DNA from: Pumilibacter muris | GTDB lineage: Bacteria; Bacillota; Clostridia; Christensenellales; Pumilibacteraceae | Length of the DNA stretch: 64,000 nt | Assembly (NCBI RefSeq): GCF_943193045.1 | Contig: NZ_CALPCN010000001.1 | Location: forward strand, 434,001-498,000 | Reading direction: 5' to 3' | In this document: one piece after another, positions 26,158-37,166 of the stretch | Position numbering within the stretch: position 1 is the first letter of the stretch | Layout of the letters: each line of letters begins with the position of its first letter | Made by a program: the position numbers and the translations under genes | Notes under the pieces: generated by a model | What the model was told of the DNA's origin: nothing | Databases searched by the model: none | Seen by the model: the letters and a program-made list of their open reading frames with translations, nothing else

Positions 26158-27690
26158 TTACTTCCAATATCCTCTGTCTAAGCTTCGGTACTGCACCGCT
26201 TCGGCTATATGTTCCGCCGAAATATTCTCCGAATCCGCCAAATCCGCTATGGTGCGCGACACTTTTAATATTCTCGTATATGCGCGCGCCGACAAATCGA
26301 GACGGGCAAACGCGTCTTTAAGCAACGACTGTGCGTCGGAATCGAGAGAGCAGTATTCGTTTATCATGCGCGAACTCATTCCCGCGTTGCAATATACCGA
26401 CGTATTTTTGTATCGTTCTGTTTGAATTTTGCGCGCAAAATCGACGCGCTCTTTTACCGAAGCCGAATCTTCCGCTTCTTCCGAGCATATAAGCTCGTCG
26501 TATGTAACGTTTTCTACTTCGATTTGCAAATCTATTCTATCGAGAAGCGGACCCGAAATACGGGAATGGTATTTCTCTATCATTGCGGGTGTGCAAGTGC
26601 ACTCCCCGTGCGACGAGCCGTAATTACCGCAAGGGCACGGATTCATACTTGCAACAAGCATAAAGTTCGCGGGATAACTCACCGTCCGTTGAGCGCGCGA
26701 CACCGTTACTTGCCTATCTTCGAGCGGCTGCCTTAAAATTTCGAGCACGGCGCGCGGATATTCGGGCAGTTCGTCCATAAATAAAACTCCGTTGTGCGCA
26801 ACGCTGATTTCTCCCGGACGCGCCGACGGACCGCCACCCGCAAGCGCTATTTTGCTTGCCGTATGATGGGGAGTTCTGAACGGACGGCGGGTTATCAGCC
26901 CTTCGTCGGAGCCGAGACAACCCGCAACCGAATGAATCTTTGTAGTTTCGAGCGCCTCTTCGAGAGTCATTTCGGGCAAAATCGAAGGCAAGCATTTAGC
27001 GAGCATAGTTTTTCCTCCGCCGGGCGGACCGAGCATTAAAATATTGTGCCCGCCGGCTGCGGCGATTTCGAGCGCTCGTTTTGCCGCGTACTGCCCCTTA
27101 ACGTATTTCATGTCTTCCGCATATTCGACGTGCGTAGTAATAGTTTTGCCGTCCGCTTTCGGAACGGGAGTAGCAGCCGTTTGCCCCGATATGTACCCCG
27201 CCGCTTCCGCCAACGATTTAAAGGCGAACACTTCCACCCCGCCTACGAAAACGGTTTCGTTGCGGTTTTCGTAAGGAATAACTATGCGCTTGTATCCCGC
27301 CTTCTTTGCCGCGAGAATTATAGGCAAAATTCCGCGTACTCTTCGCAAAGAGCCGTCGAGCGATAATTCCCCTACAAATACCGTGTCTTGAAGTCGCGCG
27401 GCGTTAAGCTGCTGCGTAGCCGCTAAAACCGCAAGCGCAATGGGAAGGTCATATAGCGGACCTTCTTTTTTAATATCTGCGGGAGCTAAATTTATTGTAA
27501 TTTTATTTGGCGCGAATTTATATGCGCTGTTTTTAATCGCACTGCGAACACGCTCTCTGCTTTCTCTTATGGCGGCGTCCGGCAATCCGACCATTTCAAT
27601 GCCGGGAAGTCCTGCGTTAACGTCTACTTCAACGTCAACTTCGTATCCTATTAAACCTGTTAAGCCGAAGCTTTTCACTTTCGCAAGCAT
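26158..27690 (-). CDS. comM: ComM/YifB family AAA+ Mg-chelatase-like protein
   Basis: A 510-residue protein. The N-terminal domain has VDVNAGLPGIEMVGLPDAAIRESRERVRSA, the AAA+ core has LMLGPPGGGKTMLAKCLPSILP (Walker A), VLFMDELPEY (Walker B) and FMLVASMNPCPCGNYG, and the C-terminal lid ends in a YRSLDRGYW tail. ComM is a hexameric helicase that promotes branch migration during transformation. A CTPAMIEKYHSRISGPLLDRIDL block is typical. Likely the first gene of a long chain to iscU. Confidence 0.97.
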   Translation of the reverse strand: MLAKVKSFGLTGLIGYEVDVEVDVNAGLPGIEMVGLPDAAIRESRERVRSAIKNSAYKFAPNKITINLAPADIKKEGPLYDLPIALAVLAATQQLNAARLQDTVFVGELSLDGSLRRVRGILPIILAAKKAGYKRIVIPYENRNETVFVGGVEVFAFKSLAEAAGYISGQTAATPVPKADGKTITTHVEYAEDMKYVKGQYAAKRALEIAAAGGHNILMLGPPGGGKTMLAKCLPSILPEMTLEEALETTKIHSVAGCLGSDEGLITRRPFRTPHHTASKIALAGGGPSARPGEISVAHNGVLFMDELPEYPRAVLEILRQPLEDRQVTVSRAQRTVSYPANFMLVASMNPCPCGNYGSSHGECTCTPAMIEKYHSRISGPLLDRIDLQIEVENVTYDELICSEEAEDSASVKERVDFARKIQTERYKNTSVYCNAGMSSRMINEYCSLDSDAQSLLKDAFARLDLSARAYTRILKVSRTIADLADSENISAEHIAEAVQYRSLDRGYWK

Positions 27691-27744
27691 TTGCCGTCCC
27701 TCGTCTTTTTTTTAAGAGCGTTTTACTTCTTTATTTAACCGCGC

Positions 27745-29286
27745 TTATTTGTTTTTTAACGAGAAAAACGAAACCATAGCTTTCTTGAAATCCGCGTCGG
27801 CACAATAAGGCAAAAGTTTTCTTTTGTTGCTCATCGAAATATCCAAAAGCACTACCGTAGCATACAAGTGAGTCAGCACGGCAAGCGCGGAGCAAACTAT
27901 TGTAACTGCGGAAATCCCGCCTTTTAGAACGGGCGTTCCCGATAACACATAATAATCCGAAAGATTGTTGTAATACCCCGCATACGACATAACTGTGGTA
28001 GCGTTAATAGTTACGAGTATAGATAAAACACCGAAAATCAAAATTATGCGTTTGTCGCGTATCAACAAAAACGCCATAATGAAAATAACGATAGCCGTAA
28101 GCAAACTGAATTCCGAAAAGCCTACGAAATAAGTGGCAAGCGTTAAAATTATATATCCGCCCAAAAACATGAGATTAGCTCTGTTCTTTTTGCTGAGATA
28201 AACCAAAAGAACAATACCCGTGATAATAACGGCGAACAAAACGGTGAAAACAACTGACGGAAAACGCGAGTTGAGCGACACGCCGTTGCGCAAAAACAGA
28301 TTGAATATGCCGAGCGAATTGCGTCCGAAAACTTCGAATGACGCAAGCGGCTTTAAATACAATTCGTATATAAACGTAAAGAATCCTGCTCCGTAAGACG
28401 AATAAACAACGGGAAGCGACAAAAGATACGAAGCGAGCAAAAATCCTACAATCGCTACGGGAACGGTAAAAACAGGGCGCATAGAAGGATTTTTAAGAAC
28501 CTCGCCGAAAGTAACGCCTTTTGCTTTGCGAACTGAAACGCTCGCTTTAACAAGTCCGTAAATCACAAATACCGCCACAAGCGGGAACAAAAACATCGCG
28601 TCTTTATGGCACAAAAGAGCCGCCGAAAAGCATCCAACGGTAGCTATAAAATTCTTTTCAACAATGAAATACAACGTGAGCACCAAAAACATGGCTAACA
28701 GCGAATACAGCGTAGCCCACACTCCCGACGCGAAAACAAACAACGGGCACACGCACACAAATCCCGCAACTACCGTTGACGCGGCGGAATTGAGATATTT
28801 TTTTGTAAGTTTAAAAAGAATAAACGCGGTTATAAGGTCGGCTATTATAAGCGGCAACTTTATGAGAACCGCTAACACAACGGATTCCGTGCCCAACCCG
28901 AACAAATTCGCAAACGCTCCGATTAGAGAATAAATATAATATGTTATAGGAAATATGTTTGTTGAGTAATTATTGCCGAATCCGTTTTTAAGCGATGCGA
29001 ACATCGATATAATTTTATTGAGTTCGGGTCTGTATCCTTTAACCGCAAAAGCGAAAATAAGTCTTAAAATCAGCCCCATAACAAGCAATATCAACAGCAA
29101 TGCCGTAAAATTTATACGTTTTGCTTGCTCGGGCGTTTCCGCCGAAGAAGGCGCGTCGGTTTTACCTATAAAACGAACCATAAGCCATATAAAAACGATT
29201 ACGGCAACCGCAGTAAGCAAAGAAAAGAATAACGGATACAGCACGCCGGCGACTTTAGCCGAAAGCAACCCACTCGAAAAGTTCAT
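27745..29286 (-). CDS. polytopic membrane protein, GT-C glycosyltransferase-like
   Basis: A 513-residue protein with roughly twelve to thirteen hydrophobic helices. The N-terminal part has one helix, a polar region, then an external loop with FGNNYSTNIFPITYYIYSLIGAF. This layout of an early extracytoplasmic loop and multiple helices, with HKDAMFLFPLVAV in the middle, resembles GT-C enzymes such as mannosyl- or glucosyltransferases that use lipid-linked sugars. I do not recognise a specific family and no DxD/EED motif is certain. Its own promoter is at 29365-29393; no neighbour suggests a pathway. Confidence 0.55.
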   Translation of the reverse strand: MNFSSGLLSAKVAGVLYPLFFSLLTAVAVIVFIWLMVRFIGKTDAPSSAETPEQAKRINFTALLLILLVMGLILRLIFAFAVKGYRPELNKIISMFASLKNGFGNNYSTNIFPITYYIYSLIGAFANLFGLGTESVVLAVLIKLPLIIADLITAFILFKLTKKYLNSAASTVVAGFVCVCPLFVFASGVWATLYSLLAMFLVLTLYFIVEKNFIATVGCFSAALLCHKDAMFLFPLVAVFVIYGLVKASVSVRKAKGVTFGEVLKNPSMRPVFTVPVAIVGFLLASYLLSLPVVYSSYGAGFFTFIYELYLKPLASFEVFGRNSLGIFNLFLRNGVSLNSRFPSVVFTVLFAVIITGIVLLVYLSKKNRANLMFLGGYIILTLATYFVGFSEFSLLTAIVIFIMAFLLIRDKRIILIFGVLSILVTINATTVMSYAGYYNNLSDYYVLSGTPVLKGGISAVTIVCSALAVLTHLYATVVLLDISMSNKRKLLPYCADADFKKAMVSFFSLKNK

Positions 29287-29364
29287 ACGTTTTTCACTCC
29301 GATTTTTTTAATGCGCTTCGAAAAAAACAACTAATACAATAAAAACAGTTTTTTCCTATTCTTT

Positions 29365-29393
29365 ATAATAATATACTTTTTCGAAATAATCAA
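29365..29393 (-). promoter_or_regulatory. promoter for the GT-C-like gene
   Basis: On the minus strand -35 TTGATT (29393-29388), 17 bases, -10 TATTAT (29370-29365). It follows the rplS terminator and leaves a leader of about 70 A/T-rich bases before the gene. Confidence 0.6.
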
Positions 29394-29451
29394 GCGTTTA
29401 ACGATAATAGCCTAAAAATGAGCGTCTTAGGAATTACGCCGAAATAAAGAA

Positions 29452-29474
29452 AAAGGCGCCGGTTCCGCGCCTTT
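29452..29474 (-). terminator. intrinsic terminator after rplS
   Basis: AAAGGCGC and GCGCCTTT form a perfect 8-bp stem with a seven-base loop, followed on the minus strand by TTTTTCTTTATTTC. It lies 15 bases after the rplS stop. Confidence 0.85.
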
Positions 29475-29489
29475 AACTTTTGAAAACAA

Positions 29490-29837
29490 TTATTTAATTT
29501 CCTTGATTTTTGCCGCCTTACCCGAAAGCTTACGCAAATAATACAACTTAGCTCTGCGCACCTTGCCTTTACGAACAACGGTTATGCTCTCGATACGGGG
29601 CGAATGAAGCGGGAAAGTTCTCTCGATTCCAACGCCGAACGAAACGCGACGCACGGTAAACGTTTCTCGAACGCCGCCGTTGCGTTTGGCAATTACCGTT
29701 CCCTCGAACGCCTGCGTTCTTTCGCGGTTTCCCTCAACAACTTTCACGCCTACCTTAACTACGTCGCCCACGTTAAACGAGGGAACTTCGGCTTTAAGGT
29801 ATTCCTTTTCGATTGCTTCAATAAGACTGTTAGACAT
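29490..29837 (-). CDS. rplS: 50S ribosomal protein L19
   Basis: A 115-residue L19. [44 protein letters not shown] and [18 protein letters not shown] are characteristic, as is the basic end [20 protein letters not shown]. The ATG has AAGGAGG ahead. In most bacteria rplS ends the rpsP-rimM-trmD operon; here it stands alone about 33 kb away, with its own promoter, leader and terminator. Confidence 0.98.
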   Translation of the reverse strand: MSNSLIEAIEKEYLKAEVPSFNVGDVVKVGVKVVEGNRERTQAFEGTVIAKRNGGVRETFTVRRVSFGVGIERTFPLHSPRIESITVVRKGKVRRAKLYYLRKLSGKAAKIKEIK

Positions 29838-29920
29838 GACTATACCTCCTTTGGGTTCTTATACGCACGTTCATGCTCTACCGAATTTTAATATAAAACA
29901 GCGGACCGTGCGAGCCATAC
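29838..29920 (-). promoter_or_regulatory. rplS leader, candidate L19 autoregulatory element
   Basis: The leader of about 80 bases contains CGCACG (29912-29907) near its 5' side and CGTGCG (29869-29864) near the ribosome binding site, giving a closing stem around an A/T-rich interior. L19 leaders with a similar long-range stem are known in Firmicutes. I cannot align it here, so the assignment is tentative. Confidence 0.45.
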
Positions 29921-29926
29921 CGAAAT

Positions 29927-29955
29927 ATTATAACAAAATCTTTGCATAAACGCAA
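29927..29955 (-). promoter_or_regulatory. promoter for rplS
   Basis: On the minus strand -35 TTGCGT (29955-29950), 17 bases, -10 TATAAT (29932-29927). The -35 lies in one of two copies of TTGCGTTTAT spaced 14 bases apart. Confidence 0.7.
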
Positions 29956-30011
29956 GCAAATAAACGCAAAAACTTACATCTTTCTTGTTGAAATTTGTTT
30001 GCGACTTTATT

Positions 30012-31130
<1,119 letters not shown>

Positions 31131-31165
31131 TTACTTATTTACTCCGTTAAAGCATTTTATTTAAA

Positions 31166-32188
31166 TCAAAAGAAAGCGCATGCGTCGCCGAAACTGAAAA
31201 AACGATACTTCTCTTTTATCGCGGTACCATACAATTCGAGAATTTTCTCTCTGCCGCAAAGCGCCGACACAAGCATAAGCAAAGTTGATTCCGGCAAATG
31301 AAAGTTCGTAATCAAAGCGTCAACTATTTTAAACCGATATGGCGGATAAATAAATATATCGGTTTCTCCGCTCGACGGAACAACTTCTCCATGCCGTTTA
31401 GCCGCGCTTTCCAAAACTCTGACAGACGTAGTACCGACAGCTATAACTCTGCGCCCCTCTTTCTTTGCGGAATTTATGATATTACACGCGTTTTGAGTAA
31501 TTTCGTATCGCTCGCTATGCATCTTATGTTCGCTTAATTCGTCCGCTTTAACGGGGCGAAAAGTTCCGAGCCCGACATGCAACAACACTTCCACTATTTC
31601 AACGCCTTTCAGCCTTATTTTTTCCAACAATTCCGGCGTAAAATGCAAACCTGCAGTGGGCGCCGCGCTCGAACCCTCTTCTTTGGAATATACCGTTTGA
31701 TAACGTTCGGAATCTTCCGGCTTTTCTTTAATATACGGGGGAAGCGGCATTTCGCCGATTTGCGACAACACCGACTCGAAAACTCCGCTGTATTCAAAGC
31801 TCACTTTTGCAATTCCTTCGCTTTCTATCTTTAAAATTTTCGCACAAAGCGAAGGCGAAAAAATTATATCGCTTCCCTCTTTAAGACGTTTTATAGGGCG
31901 CGCCAAAACTTCCCACTCGTTTAAATTTAAACGCTTGTGCAGTAAAAATTCTATTTTTGCTCCCGTGTCCGCTTTCGTGCCGAAAATTCTTGCCGGCAAA
32001 ACCCGCGTATTATTAACAACAAGAACGTCTCCTTTTTTCAAGTAGTCGGGCAAATCGGAAAAAATTTTATGTTCCACACAATCTTTTGCCCTATTATACA
32101 CAAGCAAACGCGAGCTGTCGCGCGGATTTGCGGGGTGTTGAGCAATCAGTTCTTGAGGTAAATCGTAATAAAAATCGCTTTTCTTCAT
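31166..32188 (-). CDS. queA: S-adenosylmethionine:tRNA ribosyltransferase-isomerase
   Basis: A 340-residue QueA that transfers the ribosyl part of SAM to preQ1-tRNA, giving epoxyqueuosine. [89 protein letters not shown] and [14 protein letters not shown] plus [19 protein letters not shown] are signature stretches. Between ruvB and tgt, the widely conserved order. Confidence 0.98.
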   Translation of the reverse strand: MKKSDFYYDLPQELIAQHPANPRDSSRLLVYNRAKDCVEHKIFSDLPDYLKKGDVLVVNNTRVLPARIFGTKADTGAKIEFLLHKRLNLNEWEVLARPIKRLKEGSDIIFSPSLCAKILKIESEGIAKVSFEYSGVFESVLSQIGEMPLPPYIKEKPEDSERYQTVYSKEEGSSAAPTAGLHFTPELLEKIRLKGVEIVEVLLHVGLGTFRPVKADELSEHKMHSERYEITQNACNIINSAKKEGRRVIAVGTTSVRVLESAAKRHGEVVPSSGETDIFIYPPYRFKIVDALITNFHLPESTLLMLVSALCGREKILELYGTAIKEKYRFFSFGDACAFF

Positions 32189-32202
32189 TTTTAACCTATA
32201 TT

Positions 32203-33237
32203 TTATTCAAGAGGCAACGAAATCTGTCCGGAATTCAGGTTGTTCTGAGCTATTCCCAAATGCTTGTATGCGGCGGGCAAACATACCCGACCTCGCGGAG
32301 TGCGTGCTATAAATCCGAGCTGCAACAAATACGGTTCCACCACGTCTTCTATTGTAACGGATTCCTCGTTTATCGCCGACGCCACCGTATCGAGCCCCAC
32401 AGGTCCGCCTCCGAATTTTTCTATAACGGCGCTCAAATACTTTCTGTCGTTAAAGTCGAGCCCCAACTCGTCCACCTCGAGAAGTTCGAGAGCGCGTTTG
32501 CATAAAGCGGTGTCAACCTTTCCGTTCTGCTCAACTTCCGCAAAATCGCGCACGCGTTTAAGTAATCGGTTTGCAATACGCGGCGTACCGCGCGAACGCC
32601 CCGCAATTTCAATCGCCGCATCGCGCGAAAGTTTGATTTTTAATATTTCGGCGCTCCTGCCAACAATCACGGCAAGTTCTTCGGGAGAATACATCTCAAG
32701 CCTGCATATAACTCCGAACCTGTCGCGCAACGGTCCCGTAAGCATTCCCGCTCTGGTTGTTGCGCCGATTAAAGTAAAATGCGGCAAATTCAGTCTCATA
32801 CTCCGTGCCGACGGTCCCTTTCCTATAACTATATCGAGCGCATAGTCTTCCATAGCGGGATACAGAACTTCTTCCACTGCTCTGTTAAGCCTATGGATTT
32901 CGTCCACGAATAAAACGTCGTTTTCATTCAAATTCGTTAAAATTGCAGCTAAGTCGCCCGCTCTCTCTATAGACGGTCCGCTTGTTATGCGAAGCTGAAC
33001 ACCAAGCTCTGAAGCTATTATGTGAGACAAAGTAGTCTTTCCAAGTCCGGGAGGTCCGTATAAAAGCACATGGTCGAGCGCCTCTTTTCTCTTTTTGCTC
33101 GCTTCTATAAACACTTTGAGGTTGCTTTTAATTTTATCTTGCCCAACATATTCGTTCAACGTTTTAGGGCGCAGTGTTACGTCAAGAGCGCCGTCGTCCG
33201 CAGTTTTTGTGCTTGTAATAAATCTTTCTTCATCCAT
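32203..33237 (-). CDS. ruvB: Holliday junction branch migration helicase RuvB
   Basis: A 344-residue AAA+ motor. [19 protein letters not shown], Walker [23 protein letters not shown], Walker [50 protein letters not shown] (sensor 1) and [18 protein letters not shown] follow, then the winged-helix domain with [16 protein letters not shown] lies about 15 bases before the chosen ATG, a long gap; no better in-frame start is seen. A 71-base GC-rich gap with self-complementary CGCG segments precedes it. Confidence 0.98.
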   Translation of the reverse strand: MDEERFITSTKTADDGALDVTLRPKTLNEYVGQDKIKSNLKVFIEASKKRKEALDHVLLYGPPGLGKTTLSHIIASELGVQLRITSGPSIERAGDLAAILTNLNENDVLFVDEIHRLNRAVEEVLYPAMEDYALDIVIGKGPSARSMRLNLPHFTLIGATTRAGMLTGPLRDRFGVICRLEMYSPEELAVIVGRSAEILKIKLSRDAAIEIAGRSRGTPRIANRLLKRVRDFAEVEQNGKVDTALCKRALELLEVDELGLDFNDRKYLSAVIEKFGGGPVGLDTVASAINEESVTIEDVVEPYLLQLGFIARTPRGRVCLPAAYKHLGIAQNNLNSGQISLPLE

Positions 33238-33308
33238 TTTGTAACCCGTAAACCTCCTACCGCAAAACGTTTCGAAAACGCGGCGACGCGTTAATCGCGT
33301 TCGAACTT

Positions 33309-33893
33309 TTACCCTTTTAAAGCGGCAAGCACAATCTCTTCGGTGCTCAGCCCCGCCTTTTCAACCCGCGCGACTGCCGCCGTCGCTTCTTGCCGAGTGT
33401 ACCCTAACGACATCAACGCTTCCACAGCCTCGCCGTTTGCGGGAACGGAAACGTTCGATTGCAACGCGCCCGCAAAAACAGATTCGCTACCCGGAGCAAG
33501 CTTGTCGCGTAGTTCCAAAACCATGCGCTCGGCAGTTTTCTTTCCTATACCCTTGATTTTTCCGAGTTTTGCAACGTCGGCTGTTGTAATCGCTAAAATT
33601 ATGTCAGACAAACTACCGCTGCCGAGTATTGAAATAGCCATTTTACAACCGATTCCCGACACGTTAATCAACTTAATAAAGAAATCCTTTTCGGCTTGCG
33701 TGGCAAATCCAAACAAACTCATTTCGTCTTCTTTCACGTTTAAATAGCAATATATTTTGCACTCGTCGCCTATTTTGCCAAGCCGTTGCATTGTGTCGCC
33801 GCTCGCATAAAGTTCGTAACCTATGCCGCCCGATTCCACAACAACATAGTTCTCTCCCGCGAAAACATAGGTTCCTTTTATATAATTATACAT
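33309..33893 (-). CDS. ruvA: Holliday junction DNA-binding protein RuvA
   Basis: A 194-residue RuvA. The OB domain ([28 protein letters not shown]), the two helix-hairpin-helix motifs ([35 protein letters not shown]) and the C-terminal domain that contacts RuvB ([17 protein letters not shown]) are in order. The tetramer binds four-way junctions and recruits RuvB. 13 bases after ruvC. Confidence 0.98.
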   Translation of the reverse strand: MYNYIKGTYVFAGENYVVVESGGIGYELYASGDTMQRLGKIGDECKIYCYLNVKEDEMSLFGFATQAEKDFFIKLINVSGIGCKMAISILGSGSLSDIILAITTADVAKLGKIKGIGKKTAERMVLELRDKLAPGSESVFAGALQSNVSVPANGEAVEALMSLGYTRQEATAAVARVEKAGLSTEEIVLAALKG

Positions 33894-33906
33894 GTTTCAT
33901 TCCTCG

Positions 33907-34398
33907 CTAATTAAGAACTCTGTGCGCGTACTCGCCGAAATGAGCATGGCATACGGCTGCGGCCAAAGCGTCCGCAACGTCGTCAGGTTTTGGTATTTTA
34001 TCAAGTTTTAAAAGAGCTTTCACCATAAACTGTATTTGATGTTTTTCAGCCCTTCCGTTTCCGGTTAAAGCCTGTTTGATTTGAAGCGGCGTATATTCGT
34101 ATAACCTACCGCATTTTTTGATAGCGCACAGTAATATAACTCCGCGAGCCTGCGCCACTTTTATACCCGTAGTTATGTTGGTGTTAAAAAAGAGTTCCTC
34201 AACCGATATTGCGTCAGGCTTGAATTTTTGTATTATAGCGGTTAAAGCGTCGTCGAGCATGGCAAGCCTTACGGGAATACTCTCCTCCTTAGGGGTTTGA
34301 ATTACGCCGTAATCCACCGCCGACAGATTGCCGCCGTCTTTGGATATTACTCCGTAGCCTATTGTGGCATAACCGGGGTCTATTCCTAAAATTATCAA
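33907..34398 (-). CDS. ruvC: crossover junction endodeoxyribonuclease RuvC
   Basis: A 163-residue RuvC resolvase. Catalytic acids are in LGIDPGYATIGYG, AISVEELFFNTN and KPDDVADALAAAVCHA; the linker ALTGNGRAEKHQIQFMVKALL matches. The start is TTG at 34398, with AGGAG six bases upstream. First gene of ruvC-ruvA-ruvB-queA-tgt; the promoter lies at 34447-34475, divergent from argG. Confidence 0.97.
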   Translation of the reverse strand: MIILGIDPGYATIGYGVISKDGGNLSAVDYGVIQTPKEESIPVRLAMLDDALTAIIQKFKPDAISVEELFFNTNITTGIKVAQARGVILLCAIKKCGRLYEYTPLQIKQALTGNGRAEKHQIQFMVKALLKLDKIPKPDDVADALAAAVCHAHFGEYAHRVLN

Positions 34399-34446
34399 AA
34401 TATGCTCCTGTTTTTCTTGCTAAATTCGTCGAAATGTATTATTATA

Positions 34447-34475
34447 AATATAGTATTATTTTAGATTAAAGTCAA
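34447..34475 (-). promoter_or_regulatory. promoter for ruvC-ruvA-ruvB-queA-tgt
   Basis: On the minus strand -35 TTGACT (34475-34470), 17 bases, -10 TATATT (34452-34447). It shares the ~100-base gap with the argG start on the opposite strand. For argG I see only weak plus-strand candidates in the same A/T-rich stretch, and a sequence resembling an ARG box at 34435-34448. Confidence 0.7.
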
Positions 34476-34501
34476 GCAATTGACGCATTAAGGAGCTAAT
34501 A

Positions 34502-35713
34502 ATGAAAAAAATGAAAATTGTACTTGCGTACTCGGGCGGACTTGATACCACTATAATAATTCCGTGGCTTAAAGAAAATTACGATTGCGAAGTAATTGCT
34601 GTTGCCGCCGACGTAGGACAAGGCGAAGAACTTGCTCCGCTAAACGAAAAGGCGATTAAAAGCGGCGCATCAAAAATTTTTATAGAAGACCTAACCGAAG
34701 AATTTGTGCGCGACTATGTGTTCCCCACCCTTAAAGCGAGCGCGGTATATGAAGGAAAATATCTGTTGGGAACAAGTTTTGCTCGCCCCGTTATAGCCAA
34801 ACGTTTGGTAGAAATTGCCGAACGCGAAGGTGCCGCAGCTATATGTCACGGTTGCACGGGAAAAGGCAACGACCAAGTTAGGTTCGAGCTTTCCATAAAG
34901 GCGCTTAGCCCCGATATGAAAATTATCGCCCCGTGGCGCGTGTGGAATATTAAGTCGCGAGAGGAAGAAATCGCTTATGCCGAAGAGCGCGGACTCGACG
35001 TGCCCGTTTCCAAAAAACACCCCTATTCTATGGACCGGAATATATGGCATCTTTCCCACGAAGGCAGCGACCTCGAAGACCCTTGGAATGAGCCGAAAGA
35101 TGAAATGTTGCTAATAAGCAATCCCATTTCCAAAACTCCCGATATTGCCGAATATGTGGAAATTGAATTTGAAAAAGGCGTTCCCGTAGCTGTAAACGGC
35201 AAAAAGCTTTCGCCCGTCAAGATTTTGGAAACGCTGAACGCAATCGGCGCAAAACACGGTGTAGGCGTATGCGACATGGTTGAGAACCGTTTGGTAGGCA
35301 TGAAATCGCGCGGAGTTTACGAAAACCCCGCAGGTTCTATTTTATATGCGGCGCACCACAACCTTGAAGAACTGACGCTCGACCGCGCCACATTCCACTA
35401 CAAAGAACAAGTGGCTATACGATTTGCGGAGCTCGTTTACGACGGCAACTGGTTTACTCCGCTGCGCGAGGCTCTCAGTGCGTTTGTAGACTCAACGCAA
35501 GAAACCGTGAGCGGCACGGTGCGCTTAAAACTCTTTAAGGGCAATATAACGGGCGCGGGTGTGAAATCGCCCTACTCTTTATACGACGAGGACATTGCAA
35601 CATTCGGCGCCGACGAAGTATACGACCAAAAAGATTCGGCGGGATTTATAAATCTTTTCGGACTGCCGCTTAAAGTGCGCGCGAAAATGCTCAAAAAGAA
35701 CGACAAAAAATAA
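34502..35713 (+). CDS. argG: argininosuccinate synthase
   Basis: A 403-residue enzyme that joins citrulline and aspartate with [21 protein letters not shown] is the PP-loop; [72 protein letters not shown] and [18 protein letters not shown] are family blocks. AAGGAG lies six bases before the ATG. First gene of argGH on the plus strand, divergent from ruvC. Regulation by arginine is likely but not shown. Confidence 0.98.
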   Translation: MKKMKIVLAYSGGLDTTIIIPWLKENYDCEVIAVAADVGQGEELAPLNEKAIKSGASKIFIEDLTEEFVRDYVFPTLKASAVYEGKYLLGTSFARPVIAKRLVEIAEREGAAAICHGCTGKGNDQVRFELSIKALSPDMKIIAPWRVWNIKSREEEIAYAEERGLDVPVSKKHPYSMDRNIWHLSHEGSDLEDPWNEPKDEMLLISNPISKTPDIAEYVEIEFEKGVPVAVNGKKLSPVKILETLNAIGAKHGVGVCDMVENRLVGMKSRGVYENPAGSILYAAHHNLEELTLDRATFHYKEQVAIRFAELVYDGNWFTPLREALSAFVDSTQETVSGTVRLKLFKGNITGAGVKSPYSLYDEDIATFGADEVYDQKDSAGFINLFGLPLKVRAKMLKKNDKK

Positions 35714-35727
35714 AGAGGCGCAACATA

Positions 35728-37101
35728 ATGAAAATGTGGTCCGGACGTTTCGCGTCCTCGCTAAACGAGCAAGCGGATTTATTCAACCGTTCGCTTCCCG
35801 TAGACAAACGGCTTTATAAACATGACATTATCGGAAGCATAGCTCACGCAACCATGCTCGGCGAATGCGGCATAATTCCTAAAAATGAGGCGGAAAGCAT
35901 TTGTCACACTCTCTCGGACATATTCTACGATATTAAAAACGGCAAACTGAAAATTGCCGACGCCGAAGACATTCACATGTTCGTGGAAGAGGAACTCACC
36001 AAAAGATTAGGGCAAACGGGCAAAAAATTACATACAGGGCGTTCACGCAACGACCAAGTTGCTCTCGACATACGTTTATACATGCGCGACGCAATTTCGG
36101 AAATTACAGAGCTGTTAAAAGAAGTAATCGCCACTCTTTGCGACATATCCGAAAAACATACCGAAACTTATATGCCCGCCTATACCCACATGCAAAAAGC
36201 GCAACCCACCACTCTCGCCCACCATTTGGGCGCTTATTGCGAAATGTTCTTGCGCGACGCCGAGCGACTGCTCGATTGCCGCAAACGCGTAAACGTTATG
36301 CCGCTCGGAAGCGGAGCCTGCACAACAACTTCGTATCCTATTAACCGCAATCGCGTGGCTCAACTTCTCGAATTTCCGAAAATAACACAAAATTCTCTCG
36401 ACGGCGTTTCCGACCGCGATTTCGCAATCGAATTTGCGGCTTGCTGTTCCATTTTAGCCATGCACCTTTCGCGGTTTAACGAGGAATTCATATATTGGGC
36501 TACCGACGAATTCGGTTTCGTTACGCTAAGCGACGAATTCAGCACAGGCTCGAGCATAATGCCGCAAAAGAAAAATCCCGATATGAACGAGCTGATTCGC
36601 GGCAAAACGGGGCGCGTATACGGAGACCTCATTTCGTTGCTTACAGTTATGAAAGGGCTTCCGCTTGCCTACAACAAAGATATGCAAGAAGATAAAGAAG
36701 CCGTTTTCGATTGCGAAGATACGGTTAAAATGTGCCTCGCCATTTTTAACGCTCTTTTGCCCTCTCTTAAATTCAATACCGACGTTATGGGTAAAGGCGC
36801 GGGCGGCGGCTATACGGCGGCAACCGATTGCGCCGACTATCTTGTTAAAAAAGGAGTTCCGTTCCGCGACGCTCACAAAATTGTTGGACGCCTCGTAAGA
36901 TACTGTTGCGAAAACGGCAAAACGCTCGACGCTCTCGACATTGACGAATACAAAAGCTTTTCCGAAATTTTCGAAAAAGACATATTAAAAACGGTGTGTA
37001 TTCCCGACCTTGTCGCAGCAAGAAAAGCTGTGGGCGGACCGTCGAAAAAGGCGGTCGAAAACCGTATCGCCAAAATACGAAAAACGCTTCAAACGCTTTA
37101 A
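35728..37101 (+). CDS. argH: argininosuccinate lyase
   Basis: A 457-residue homotetrameric lyase, splitting argininosuccinate into arginine and fumarate. KMWSGRFASSLNEQADLFNRSL at the start, HTGRSRNDQVALDIRLYMRD, PAYTHMQKAQPTTLAHHLGAY, PLGSGACTTTSYPINR, and the superfamily signature GSSIMPQKKNPDMNELIRGKTGRVYG with the catalytic Ser in the flexible loop. It follows argG by 14 bases and ends at a bidirectional terminator. Confidence 0.98.
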   Translation: MKMWSGRFASSLNEQADLFNRSLPVDKRLYKHDIIGSIAHATMLGECGIIPKNEAESICHTLSDIFYDIKNGKLKIADAEDIHMFVEEELTKRLGQTGKKLHTGRSRNDQVALDIRLYMRDAISEITELLKEVIATLCDISEKHTETYMPAYTHMQKAQPTTLAHHLGAYCEMFLRDAERLLDCRKRVNVMPLGSGACTTTSYPINRNRVAQLLEFPKITQNSLDGVSDRDFAIEFAACCSILAMHLSRFNEEFIYWATDEFGFVTLSDEFSTGSSIMPQKKNPDMNELIRGKTGRVYGDLISLLTVMKGLPLAYNKDMQEDKEAVFDCEDTVKMCLAIFNALLPSLKFNTDVMGKGAGGGYTAATDCADYLVKKGVPFRDAHKIVGRLVRYCCENGKTLDALDIDEYKSFSEIFEKDILKTVCIPDLVAARKAVGGPSKKAVENRIAKIRKTLQTL

Positions 37102-37120
37102 TAAAATCTTAAATAAACAA

Positions 37121-37150
37121 ATAGAGTCGAAACAAATGTTTCGACTCTAT
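37121..37150. terminator. bidirectional terminator between argH and the M60-like gene
   Basis: ATAGAGTCGAAACA pairs perfectly with TGTTTCGACTCTAT, a 14-bp stem with a two-base nominal loop. T-rich tracts follow on both strands (TTTTAGTTTTT on the plus strand, TTTGTTTATTT on the minus). It serves the two convergent genes, argH and the lipoprotein gene. Confidence 0.9.
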
Positions 37151-37166
37151 TTTAGTTTTTACACGC

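Noticed and set aside
33238-33308. GC-rich self-complementary stretch between ruvA and ruvB as a terminator
   Set aside because: No T tract follows on the minus strand and ruvA-ruvB are normally co-transcribed; at most a local RNA structure.
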